Below, one piece after another: positions 25,242 through 33,163 of a stretch of DNA of 41,334 nucleotides. Numbering within the stretch: the first letter of the stretch is position 1; each line of letters begins with the position of its first letter. Source of the DNA: Actinomycetota bacterium (GTDB lineage Bacteria; Actinomycetota; Actinomycetes; S36-B12; CAIYMF01); assembly GCA_009697815.1 (NCBI GenBank), contig WLRQ01000019.1:1-41334 (forward strand). The letters are read 5' to 3'. A model generated the notes under the pieces. That model was not told the DNA's origin, made no database searches, and saw only the letters and a program-made list of their open reading frames with translations. The translations under genes were made by a program, and so were the position numbers.

Positions 25242-26195
25242 ATGACCCCTTACGCCACCGAGTTGGCGGCCGGAATCCGTCGCGGGCATCCGCGGTCGGT
25301 CGCCCGCGCGATCAGCCTGGTGGAGCGACGAGATCCCTCAGTCGATCTGATCATCCGCCAGATCGGCGGCGCCACCCTGCCCGCGCACGTAGTAGGCATC
25401 ACCGGGGCGCCCGGCGCTGGGAAGTCGACCACCGTGTCGGCATTGACCAGCGCCTTCCGCGAGATCGGTTGGCGCGTCGGCGTTCTCGCCGTCGACCCCT
25501 CCTCGCCCTTCACCGGTGGCGCGCTCCTGGGGGATCGGATTCGCATGCGCGACCATGCACTTGACCCCGAGGTGTTCATCAGGTCAATGGCCTCACAAGG
25601 ACACCTCGGCGGGCTGTCCGCCGCAGTGCCACAGGCCCTGCGGATCCTCGAGGGCGCCGGGTGTCGGGTGGTGCTGATCGAAACGGTCGGGGTCGGCCAG
25701 TCCGAGGTCGAGGTGTCGGGTGTCGCTGACACGACCGTGGTCGTTCTCACTCCCGGGATGGGCGACGGTATCCAGGCCTCGAAGGCAGGGGTCCTGGAGA
25801 TCGGTGACATCTTCGCCGTGAACAAGTCCGATGTCGATGGCGCAAGTACGACGGTGCGCGACATCCAGCGCATGATCGCTCTCGACCCGACCGTCGCCGC
25901 GGCCACGTGGCGACGGCCCGTCGTGCGCACGCGAGCCGACACCGGCGACACCGGCTCCCTAGTCCAGGCCCTCACCGATCGGTGGGAATGGCTGCAGACA
26001 TATGACGCACTCACCATCAAGCGTGTCGCGCGCACCGCGCTCGAGCTCGAGGCCCGCGTTCTCGATTCCGTCAGGGAAGACCTGCGCGCAGTCGATGGCG
26101 AGCATGCGCTCGATGCCCTTGCGGCGGCCGTCACCCGTGGTGAACTCGATCCGGCAGCGGCCGCATCGCTTCTGCGGCAACGACTCTCAGGCTAG
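25242..26195 (+). CDS. meaB: MeaB/ArgK-family GTPase, B12-mutase chaperone
   Basis: A 317-residue G3E-family GTPase of the MeaB type, which gates loading of adenosylcobalamin onto acyl-CoA mutases and protects or reactivates them. The P-loop is GAPGAGKST (about residues 53-61), the switch region ETVGVGQSEVEVSGVADT, and the base-specificity motif NKSD. The C-terminal dimerisation arm is present. Length is normal. It starts 4 bp after the tetR stop, as the last gene of the mutase operon. MeaB normally accompanies methylmalonyl-CoA mutase, but no such gene is here. Its partner is presumably the GlmS/GlmE-like mutase, which usually relies on MutL instead. Its stop shares CTAG with the convergent FadB-like gene. 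Confidence 0.9.
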   Translation: MTPYATELAAGIRRGHPRSVARAISLVERRDPSVDLIIRQIGGATLPAHVVGITGAPGAGKSTTVSALTSAFREIGWRVGVLAVDPSSPFTGGALLGDRIRMRDHALDPEVFIRSMASQGHLGGLSAAVPQALRILEGAGCRVVLIETVGVGQSEVEVSGVADTTVVVLTPGMGDGIQASKAGVLEIGDIFAVNKSDVDGASTTVRDIQRMIALDPTVAAATWRRPVVRTRADTGDTGSLVQALTDRWEWLQTYDALTIKRVARTALELEARVLDSVREDLRAVDGEHALDALAAAVTRGELDPAAAASLLRQRLSG

Positions 26196-28300
26196 ACCGA
26201 AGCAACGCCGACCGGCAGGAATCGTCGACCAGAGGCGCGTTCGGAGGCACCGATCCGATCGAGGTAAGGGGTCAGCCCGCCGTTGGACATCGGCCAACCC
26301 ACTCCGAGCAGCATGCAGAGGTCGATATCCTGCGGCTCAGCGACGACGCCCTCGCTGAGCATGATCGCCGCCTCGTCGGCGAGGGCATCCGCGACACGGT
26401 CGCGCACCTGCTCGGCCGTGAGTCGGGTGTCGCCCATCTCGTAGAGGGCCCGCACATCGGGGTCGATCACACGCCCACCCTCGGGGCTCCGGGCCCAGAA
26501 GGCGGTAGCACCGCTCTCGACCACTCGCCTCATATTCTCCGAGCCGTAGAAGCGGTCGGGGAAGGCATCGACCATGGTCTGCGCGCTGTGGAACGCCACC
26601 GGTGGCCCGACGAGCGCGAGCAACTCGAAGGCCCCCATCGGCACCCCCATGAGGTGTGCCGCGCGATCGGCAACCTCGAATTCGGTGCCCTCGTCAACGA
26701 CCCGCCACAACTCACACAGGAAGCGGACCAACAGGCGGTTGACGACGAAGCAGGGCGCGTCCTGGACGAGCACACATGTCTTGCCGAGCCCTTTGCCCGC
26801 GGCGAAGGCCGTCGCCGTTGTCGCGGGGTCGGTGAGGGCCGTCGGGGCGATCTCGAGCAGTGCCATCACCGCGACCGGGTTGAAGAAGTGGAATCCGATG
26901 ACCCGCTCGGGATGCCGCAGGTCCTTGGCCATGTCGCTCACCGACAAAGACGAGGTATTGGTTGCCAGCACGCAGGTATCGGACACGACAGCCTCCGCGG
27001 CCGCGAACACCGCCTTCTTGACCTCAAGATCCTCGAACACGGCCTCGATGACGAAGTCTGCGTCGGCAAGCACGCTCTGCTCGTGTGAGGCGCTGACGAG
27101 CGTGCGTATGAGTGTGGCCTCGCCCTGGCCCATGCGACCCTTGGCCACGAGGGTGGAGATCTGCTCGAGAACATTGCGCAAGCCGGCCTCTGCGCGGTCG
27201 GCCGAGAGATCGGTCATGACCACGGGCACCTTGAGGGTGCGTGCGAAGAGCACGCACAACTGGCTGGCCATGAGGCCCGCTCCGATGATGCCCACCTTGG
27301 TGATCGGCCGTGCGAGTGCAGGATCCGGCGCCCCGGAGGGCCGCTTGGCCCGCTTGGTCAGCAGTTCGAAGGAGTACACCGAGGCCCGGAAGTCCTGGCC
27401 GAATGCCAATGCGGCCAGGGCCTCGTTCTCGGCAGTGAAGCCCTCCTCGCGGGTGCGGGTCTGGGCTGCGGCGATGAGGTCGCACGCGACGTAGGGCGCG
27501 GGGGTAGCGCCTTTGACCTTGGCGTCGACGGCCTTGCGCACGGCATCGACCTCGCTCTGCCAGGTGTCCGACGCGGGCACGGATCGAGGAACCTCGATTG
27601 CTCCGGTGACAACCTGAGCGGCCCACAGGCACGACTGCTCGAGGAACTCGGCGCCGTCGAGCATGATGTCGGCGATGCCCAGATCCACAGTGTCGGAGGG
27701 CCGAAGTCGCTTATTGGACGCCAACGGGTTGGCCACGATTACCGAGAGTGCGCGGGCGGGCCCGATCAAGTGCGGCAGGAGGTAGGTGCCGCCCCACCCT
27801 GGGATGAGCCCGAGATACACCTCGGGCAATGACAGCGCAGCCGCGGCCGATGACACCGTGCGGTAGGTGCAGTGCAACGAGAGCTCGAGGCCACCGCCCA
27901 TGGCGGGGCCATTGAGGAATGCGAAGGTCGGCACCGCCATGTCGCTCAGACGCGAGAAGACGCGATGGCCCAAGGCCCCAAAATCCTTGGCGCCCTGACG
28001 ATCGGCGACCCCGGTGATCTGTCCGAGGTCAGCTCCAACACAGAAGGCCTCAGCCGTGCCGACCAACGCCACCGCCGCGATGTTGCGTTCGGCGCTCACG
28101 AGCTCAAGGGCTGCATCGAGGGATGCCAGGCCGAGTGGGCCAAAGGTCGAGGGCCTCCCGGCCACCTCATTATCAAGAGTGATCAGGCCCAGCCGTCCCG
28201 CGCTCAACGGCAGATCGATGAACTCGACCTTCGACAGCGTGGCAACCTCGCTCTGGCTCTTCGACACTGCGTTCACCGTCACCGTTCTCCGAGCGTGCAC
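26192..28300 (-). CDS. FadB-like enoyl-CoA hydratase / 3-hydroxyacyl-CoA dehydrogenase fusion
   Basis: A 702-residue two-function beta-oxidation enzyme. Residues of about 30-260 are a crotonase domain with oxyanion blocks AFCVGADLGQI and FLNGPAMGGGLELS. From about residue 325 the 3-hydroxyacyl-CoA dehydrogenase NAD domain begins with VGIIGAGLMASQLCVLFA, where the usual GxGxMG is altered to GAGLMAS. The catalytic-region histidine is in VIGFHFFNPV, and two C-terminal helical domains follow. It would hydrate an enoyl-CoA and oxidise the product with NAD+. GTG 28300 opens the longest frame; a GTG eight codons later (28276) has GGAGA about nine bases upstream and may be the true start. It ends convergently with meaB. 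HyuB lies upstream on the same strand beyond a stable hairpin. Confidence 0.9.
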   Translation of the reverse strand: MHARRTVTVNAVSKSQSEVATLSKVEFIDLPLSAGRLGLITLDNEVAGRPSTFGPLGLASLDAALELVSAERNIAAVALVGTAEAFCVGADLGQITGVADRQGAKDFGALGHRVFSRLSDMAVPTFAFLNGPAMGGGLELSLHCTYRTVSSAAAALSLPEVYLGLIPGWGGTYLLPHLIGPARALSVIVANPLASNKRLRPSDTVDLGIADIMLDGAEFLEQSCLWAAQVVTGAIEVPRSVPASDTWQSEVDAVRKAVDAKVKGATPAPYVACDLIAAAQTRTREEGFTAENEALAALAFGQDFRASVYSFELLTKRAKRPSGAPDPALARPITKVGIIGAGLMASQLCVLFARTLKVPVVMTDLSADRAEAGLRNVLEQISTLVAKGRMGQGEATLIRTLVSASHEQSVLADADFVIEAVFEDLEVKKAVFAAAEAVVSDTCVLATNTSSLSVSDMAKDLRHPERVIGFHFFNPVAVMALLEIAPTALTDPATTATAFAAGKGLGKTCVLVQDAPCFVVNRLLVRFLCELWRVVDEGTEFEVADRAAHLMGVPMGAFELLALVGPPVAFHSAQTMVDAFPDRFYGSENMRRVVESGATAFWARSPEGGRVIDPDVRALYEMGDTRLTAEQVRDRVADALADEAAIMLSEGVVAEPQDIDLCMLLGVGWPMSNGGLTPYLDRIGASERASGRRFLPVGVASV

Positions 28301-28349
28301 ACCACCGAGGCGATCGGGTCACCGCCACCAGCCTGAGCTTCACACGTCT

Positions 28350-28377
28350 GTGGGCCCGGCCCGAAGGCCGGACCCAC
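28350..28377 (-). terminator. Strong UUCG-type hairpin downstream of the HyuB-like gene
   Basis: A stem of eleven pairs with one C-A mismatch joins GTGGG-C-CCGGCC and GGCCGG-A-CCCAC around a four-base loop. Read on the minus strand the loop is TTCG closed by C-G pairs, an exceptionally stable tetraloop. It lies 53-80 bp after the HyuB-like stop and 50 bp before the FadB-like start. No T-run follows on the minus strand, so it is either a U-tail-less actinobacterial terminator or an RNA-processing barrier. Confidence 0.55.
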
Positions 28378-28429
28378 GTCCGCGTGATAAAAACCCTGGC
28401 GACCAGATGATCGATCGCCGTCTCGAGGC

Positions 28430-30628
28430 TTACTCGCTGGCGTCGAGGTAGGGGTCGAGGATGCCGAGCCGCGGGGCTGCGCAGAGATCGCGCCCGGCCA
28501 GCGTGATGTCGACCGAGAGGGCCGTGGCACATCCGGGGCAGAAGTTCTCGCGCATGACGACGGGGGCGAGGTCGCCCGTGGGCCGGATCTGCGCGTGAAT
28601 CTCCTCGAACCGCTCCGTGACCTTGCTCTCGCGGGTCACCACGGCGGTGCGCCAGTTGCCCACCTGCGGGCCAAGATCGTGCTGGCACATGGCGCATTTC
28701 CAGTTGCCCTCGGCCACCGCGAGCGGTGCGAACACCGGGCCAGCCGGGTCCGGGGTGCGGGCGGGAGCAGCTCCGAGGCGTTCCTGTCGGATCCGGGTGC
28801 GGGCGGCCAGGGTCGCCGCGACATCGGTGGCCTGGTTGGCATCGAGCACCACGCCATAGAGGAGCTCGCCGACGTCGGCGCTGACGTAGCCGTCACGGAT
28901 GTCCTTGGCCACGGAGTCGGGGTCGCGGAAGAGCGGGTCGCCCACTCCGCCGCCACCACCATTGATCACGCTGAACACATCACCGCGACGCAGGATGAGG
29001 TCACCGGTCTTCGCCGGCTGCGGCACCTTGCGGCCCTTGAGGACATCCTCAGTGGGCCAGATGCCCTGCTCGAGGAGCTCGAAGACATTGGTGTCGGTGA
29101 GCAGGGTCCACTCGCCAGCGCCGGAGGGGTAGCCACCGGATGCGCCTCGGGCCGGGATGTAGGCGGCGTTGTTGTAGCCGCCACCGGTCATGAACTCACT
29201 GTGGACGATCGCGAGGGCGCCGCTGACTCCCATGCCACCGCGGTGGGTTCCCGCACCGGCCTGATCGCGAGAGATGCGACGCCAGAGGATGTAGCCGGGC
29301 TGGCTGGTCTCCTCCATCTCGACATCGGGGGTGTTGCAGCCACACATGCACTGCGCGGCGTAGGTGTCGAGACCGTCCGTGACGGTCTGCGCCCCACCAC
29401 CACACGGCTGCCCCAGCGAGACCGGGAAGGCGACGGTGGGCCACCCGGTGCGCAGGTCGACACCGAAGGAGGTGAAGAAGGCGAGGTTCTGACACGGTGC
29501 GCCCGCGACGCGACTGGCGACAACGGGGTCCGTGCTCAGCGCGCAGGCCTGGGAGAGCACCTCGATGAGGATCTTGTTGATCCTCATGCCGGTTTCCATG
29601 TGGGACTGGGTCACCGGGGAGGGCGGTAGTGAGTTGACGATGCTGCCCTTGGGCCCGAGATCGAACACGATCGGGCGCCATAGGCCCTGGTTGACCGGGA
29701 TGTCGTAGCACAGCTGGGAGAGCAGGGTCGACCACGACTGTCCGACCACCGCGGGCCAGGCTCCGTTGATGAAGGAGTCGGTCTGCTTATCACCGCGGTA
29801 CTGGATGGTCATCTGGTCGCCGTCGACGACGAGGCGGCATCGGACGTTGAAGAATTCCAGCGGCCCGCGTCCGTCGTATTCGACCCAGTCCTCGCTCTCG
29901 TAGGTGCCATCGGGGAGGCCGCTGATGCGGTTGCGCATCGCCTTCTCCGAGAGGTCCTTGGCCGCCTCGTTGAGTTCGGTGAATCGCTCGAAGCCGATGT
30001 CGTCGAGCATCGACTGGATCCTGCGCTCACCGGCGCTGTTCGCGGCGATCATGCTGCGGATGTCGTTGAGGACGATCCGCTCGAGGCGAACGTTGTTACC
30101 GATGAACGATTCCCATTCGGGTTCGATCTGGTAGTTGCGGATCACGCGGACCGCGTTGAAGTTCAGCGTCTCGGAGTACTTGTCGTGGGCCGCCGGCGCG
30201 AAGCCGGAGACCGCCGAGCCGCCCGCGTCCAGGACGTGCTCGTTGACATAGCCGAACGCGACGATCTCGCCGTTGTGGAAGAACGGCATCACCACCCCGA
30301 GGTCGCCCTGGTGGATCGCACCCGAGGTGTGGGGGTCATTACACAGGAACCCGTCGCCCGGGCGGAGGTCCTCCATCGCATGCCCACGCAGGACCGCCTT
30401 CACCCCGCCGATGGCGGTGGAGATGTGGAAGGTCACGAAGCCGGCGAAGGCCAGCTGCTCGACATTGCGGTCCAGGATGCAGGTGCTGAAGTCGAGGGCC
30501 TCGGTCACCACGGGTGATCCGGAGGTGCGCATCAGCGTGATGGCCATCTCATTGGCCATATTGCGGATCGACTTGCTGTGAACCTCGATATCGATGATGT
30601 CGAGGGTTGCTTCGGTGCCGGCGCTCAC
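28430..30628 (-). CDS. HyuB / acetone-carboxylase-alpha-like subunit with fused gamma-like zinc domain
   Basis: A 732-residue protein. Residues 1 to about 620 are the hydantoinase B/oxoprolinase/acetone carboxylase alpha family, beginning with the family block IRNMANEMAITLMRTSGSP. Family features such as LRPGDGFLCNDPHTSGAIHQ and the Gly-rich GGGGGVGDP are present. Residues of about 642-732 are extra. They hold CAMC (Cys645/648) and FCPGC (Cys697/700) in a layout like the small zinc-containing gamma subunit of acetone carboxylase. The fusion favours ATP-dependent carboxylation of a ketone over hydantoin hydrolysis, although neither is proven. GTG 30628 has AAAGGA eight bases upstream. It follows the HyuA-like gene by 16 bp as its partner subunit. 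Confidence 0.86.
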   Translation of the reverse strand: MSAGTEATLDIIDIEVHSKSIRNMANEMAITLMRTSGSPVVTEALDFSTCILDRNVEQLAFAGFVTFHISTAIGGVKAVLRGHAMEDLRPGDGFLCNDPHTSGAIHQGDLGVVMPFFHNGEIVAFGYVNEHVLDAGGSAVSGFAPAAHDKYSETLNFNAVRVIRNYQIEPEWESFIGNNVRLERIVLNDIRSMIAANSAGERRIQSMLDDIGFERFTELNEAAKDLSEKAMRNRISGLPDGTYESEDWVEYDGRGPLEFFNVRCRLVVDGDQMTIQYRGDKQTDSFINGAWPAVVGQSWSTLLSQLCYDIPVNQGLWRPIVFDLGPKGSIVNSLPPSPVTQSHMETGMRINKILIEVLSQACALSTDPVVASRVAGAPCQNLAFFTSFGVDLRTGWPTVAFPVSLGQPCGGGAQTVTDGLDTYAAQCMCGCNTPDVEMEETSQPGYILWRRISRDQAGAGTHRGGMGVSGALAIVHSEFMTGGGYNNAAYIPARGASGGYPSGAGEWTLLTDTNVFELLEQGIWPTEDVLKGRKVPQPAKTGDLILRRGDVFSVINGGGGGVGDPLFRDPDSVAKDIRDGYVSADVGELLYGVVLDANQATDVAATLAARTRIRQERLGAAPARTPDPAGPVFAPLAVAEGNWKCAMCQHDLGPQVGNWRTAVVTRESKVTERFEEIHAQIRPTGDLAPVVMRENFCPGCATALSVDITLAGRDLCAAPRLGILDPYLDASE

Positions 30629-30644
30629 GGTGGTGGTCCTTTAC

Positions 30645-32735
30645 CTAGATCGAGACGGAGAAGTTGAAGAAACGGTCGCGCTCACACACCGAACTCGTGG
30701 GCACATAAATCGTGGTGTCGCCGACGTCGATGATGCAGGGGCCAGTGACCTTGGTGCCGGGGATGAGATCGGCCTCGGCGTAGATCGGAATCGTTGCCAG
30801 GCGACGTGCCTCGGGCAAGAACACCTCACGGCTGCTCACCGCCGCCGGCGTGGGCGCGCCAGCCACCGGGTCCTGCTGACGACTCGTGGGCTTGGGGCGG
30901 CGGTAAACCGCGCGCACCGAGATGTTCACGAGCATCGCCGGGGAATCGCGCCACGCCGTACCAGGGCCATACGCACGCTCATAGATCGACGGGAAGTCAG
31001 ACGAAAGGCTCGCACCGTCCTCAGCGGTGACCGGCCGGTTCGGCAACGGAACGGTGATCTCCCACACCTGACCGGCGAAGCAGCCATCACCAGAAATCGA
31101 GAACTCCAGATCCGACTGCGTCAAACCATCGTTCGCCGCATCGGCAAGTGCCTGCGCGCGCATCTCGTCGAGAACTGCGTTGATCCGCGGCACCTGGGAC
31201 TCATCCGACATCATCCAGTTGATGGTGCGGTTGTACTGGCGGACGTAGTCAGCCATGAGAACACCCTGAGCCGAGAACGCCGAACTGTTGTCCGGGATCA
31301 CCACATTCGGGCAGCCGAGCCGGCGTGCGACCTCGACCGCGAAGAGCCCCAACCCGCCGCCATAAGCGAAGAACGAGAACGCCCGAGGGTCGTATCCGCG
31401 CTCAATGCTCACCGTGCGCAGGGCATTGGCCATGTTGATGACCGCGAGGTCGAAAATGCCCGCCGCCGCGGTCTCAACCGACCAACCCAACGGCTTAGCG
31501 ATGACTTCCTCGATCGCGGCGGCCGCAGCCGCGCGATCAAGCTGGTGGCGACCCTTGAGGTAGTTACCCGGGTCGATCAAACCAAGCACGATGCTGGCAT
31601 CGGTGACCGCAGGGATAGTGCCCCCGCGCCCGTAACAGACCGGACCGGGCATCGACCCCGCACTGTGGGGGCCGACCTGGGGAACACCACGTGAATCGAT
31701 CCACGCGAGACTGCCGCCACCGGCACCGACCGAGACAACGTCGATGATGTCGACACCAGTCTGGAGTTGGCCGATCGCAACACGCTTGGCGATCGCGGGC
31801 TCAAGGTTGTGCAGCAAAGCGGTATCGAAACTCGTACCGCCCATATCCCCGATCAGAATATCCTTCAAACCCATCTGAGCAGCCAGTGCCGCCGCGCCCA
31901 TAACTCCACCAGCGGGCCCCGAGGCCAGCATCGTCATCGGCTTGGCCTTGACCGCGTCGCCACTGGCCGAGCCACCGATGCCCTGGAAGAACGAGAGCGC
32001 GCCCGTGAAGCCGCGGCGCGTCAACTCAGCGGTGATCTGGTCAACGAACCGGGTCGCGCCGCGGTGGGAGAGGCAGTTGAAGACCGTCGTGAAGAACCGC
32101 TCGGTCTCCCGAATCACCGGGTGCACCTCACACGAGAGCATCACCACAGCCTCGGGGTGCTCCTCCAACAGGATCGTGCGGGTGCGCTGCTCATGGCTCG
32201 GGTCGTTGAACGACCACAGGTAGCAGATGGCATAAGCCTCCACACCCTTATCCCGGAGACGGCGCACCGCCGCGCGCACCTCGTCCTCGACTAGCGCAAC
32301 AGGTGAGGAACCATCAACAAGCACCCGCTCGGTGATCTCCTCAATGCAATCACGCGCCACGACCTCAGGAGGGGTGGTCTGCACGTGATCGTCGTAATCA
32401 GCCTTACGAGCACCACGGGCGATACGGAACGTGTCCTTGAAGCCCCTCGTGATCAACACACCAACCTTGGCCCCACGCATCTCGGTCACCGCGTTCGTCA
32501 CGATCGTCGAACTGTTAATGAACGCATGGCATCCACCGACCAGCTCATCGGTGGTAATCCCGAGAGTGTCCGCAGCAACAGCAATCGCGTCAAAAACGCC
32601 GACGCTGTAGTCATCGTGCGTCGTGAAAGCCTTGCTCCGCGTCAGCCCCGACGCCGACGCCACGATCATGTCGGTGTGCGTGCCACCGATGTCAACGCCA
32701 ATGCTGAAACCGGCGGAGGTTGTCTGCTGAGTCAC
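30645..32735 (-). CDS. HyuA / acetone-carboxylase-beta-like ATP-hydrolysing subunit
   Basis: A 696-residue protein of the hydantoinase A/oxoprolinase family, which phosphorylates a carbonyl or amide with ATP. The first ASKHA phosphate loop is GVDIGGTHTD (about residues 13-22). The second is IGDMGGTSFDTALL (about 295-308). INSSTIVTNAV, a family-typical segment, is also present. Length is as for HyuA and acetone carboxylase beta. GTG 32735 has AAGGGG eight bases upstream. It leads a two-gene unit with the HyuB-gamma fusion. Together they could carboxylate a ketone to a beta-oxoacid (acetone/acetophenone carboxylase type) or open a lactam. The CoA-catabolic setting and the gamma-like domain make the first more likely. 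The promoter region is not resolved; operator site D lies about 250 bp upstream, pointing the other way. Confidence 0.87.
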   Translation of the reverse strand: MTQQTTSAGFSIGVDIGGTHTDMIVASASGLTRSKAFTTHDDYSVGVFDAIAVAADTLGITTDELVGGCHAFINSSTIVTNAVTEMRGAKVGVLITRGFKDTFRIARGARKADYDDHVQTTPPEVVARDCIEEITERVLVDGSSPVALVEDEVRAAVRRLRDKGVEAYAICYLWSFNDPSHEQRTRTILLEEHPEAVVMLSCEVHPVIRETERFFTTVFNCLSHRGATRFVDQITAELTRRGFTGALSFFQGIGGSASGDAVKAKPMTMLASGPAGGVMGAAALAAQMGLKDILIGDMGGTSFDTALLHNLEPAIAKRVAIGQLQTGVDIIDVVSVGAGGGSLAWIDSRGVPQVGPHSAGSMPGPVCYGRGGTIPAVTDASIVLGLIDPGNYLKGRHQLDRAAAAAAIEEVIAKPLGWSVETAAAGIFDLAVINMANALRTVSIERGYDPRAFSFFAYGGGLGLFAVEVARRLGCPNVVIPDNSSAFSAQGVLMADYVRQYNRTINWMMSDESQVPRINAVLDEMRAQALADAANDGLTQSDLEFSISGDGCFAGQVWEITVPLPNRPVTAEDGASLSSDFPSIYERAYGPGTAWRDSPAMLVNISVRAVYRRPKPTSRQQDPVAGAPTPAAVSSREVFLPEARRLATIPIYAEADLIPGTKVTGPCIIDVGDTTIYVPTSSVCERDRFFNFSVSI

Positions 32736-32792
32736 GTACTCGTCCCCTTAAGTGAACTGCTCGGGCCTGTGGTGAGAGTGATCCGGATCCTG

Positions 32793-32832
32793 CGGTGGTT
32801 CGGTGGTTCGGTGGTGCAGTGGTGCGGTGGTT
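32793..32832. repeat. Five tandem 8-bp repeats, unit CGGTGGTT/G
   Basis: Five head-to-tail copies: CGGTGGTT, CGGTGGTT, CGGTGGTG, CAGTGGTG, CGGTGGTT. They lie 58 bp upstream of the HyuA-like GTG, in the promoter-proximal part of the intergenic region. A microsatellite of this kind could vary in copy number by slippage and alter promoter spacing. No function is established. Confidence 0.8.
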
Positions 32833-32839
32833 CGCCATC

Positions 32840-32863
32840 GCGTCATGGCGTCATGGCGTGATG
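32840..32863. repeat. Three tandem 8-bp repeats, unit GCGTCATG
   Basis: GCGTCATG, GCGTCATG, GCGTGATG head to tail, seven bases after the preceding array but with a different unit of the same 8-bp period. Confidence 0.75.
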
Positions 32864-32987
32864 ACTGCGGCCCTAGCCTGCCCCCTCGAGCACTTGGACG
32901 CCAGCCGCGTCGGACGGCTGGCAATTCGCCTTGATCGCGCCGCTGCGTTCCCTGGCCTCGGGGACAGTCACACGCAGCAGGAATCTG

Positions 32988-33005
32988 CCGACCGATCGGT
33001 AGAAT
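32988..33005 (+). promoter_or_regulatory. TetR-type operator, site D, upstream of an SDR gene
   Basis: CCGACCGATCGGTAG at 32988-33002 contains the perfect 12-bp dyad GACCGATCGGTA short of its ends (core ACCGATCGGT, 32991-33000). The trailing TAG continues as TAGAAT (33000-33005), a fair -10. A -35 at the right distance is not recognisable. It points toward the SDR at 33164, 160 bp downstream, and sits in the gap shared with the divergent HyuA-like gene. Confidence 0.7.
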
Positions 33006-33163
33006 CTCACACGAATGTAGACGCTCGCGAGCGGATGCTCAATGGTTTGGAGCGGCCAATTCCCGACACACTCATCGACAGGGCGGACCGGGGCTCAACT
33101 ACCCCTGAGACTTCTGACACGATCGGCACCACGCTCGACAGTGGCAAGCCGGAGGGAACCACG

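Larger units (their letters stand above)
32736..33163. other. 428-bp intergenic region between divergent HyuA-like and SDR genes
   Basis: The longest gene-free stretch of the window. It holds two arrays of 8-bp direct repeats (32793-32863) and operator site D (32988-33002), listed separately. A plus-strand frame continues upstream of the SDR start, but it lacks domain support and the ribosome site favours ATG 33164. No tRNA-like fold or mobile-element end is seen. Confidence 0.6.

Noticed and set aside
32795-33163. N-terminal extension of the SDR at 33164
   Set aside because: It would run through the repeat arrays and operator site D. GGAGGG seven bases before ATG 33164 and the SDR domain boundary fix the start.
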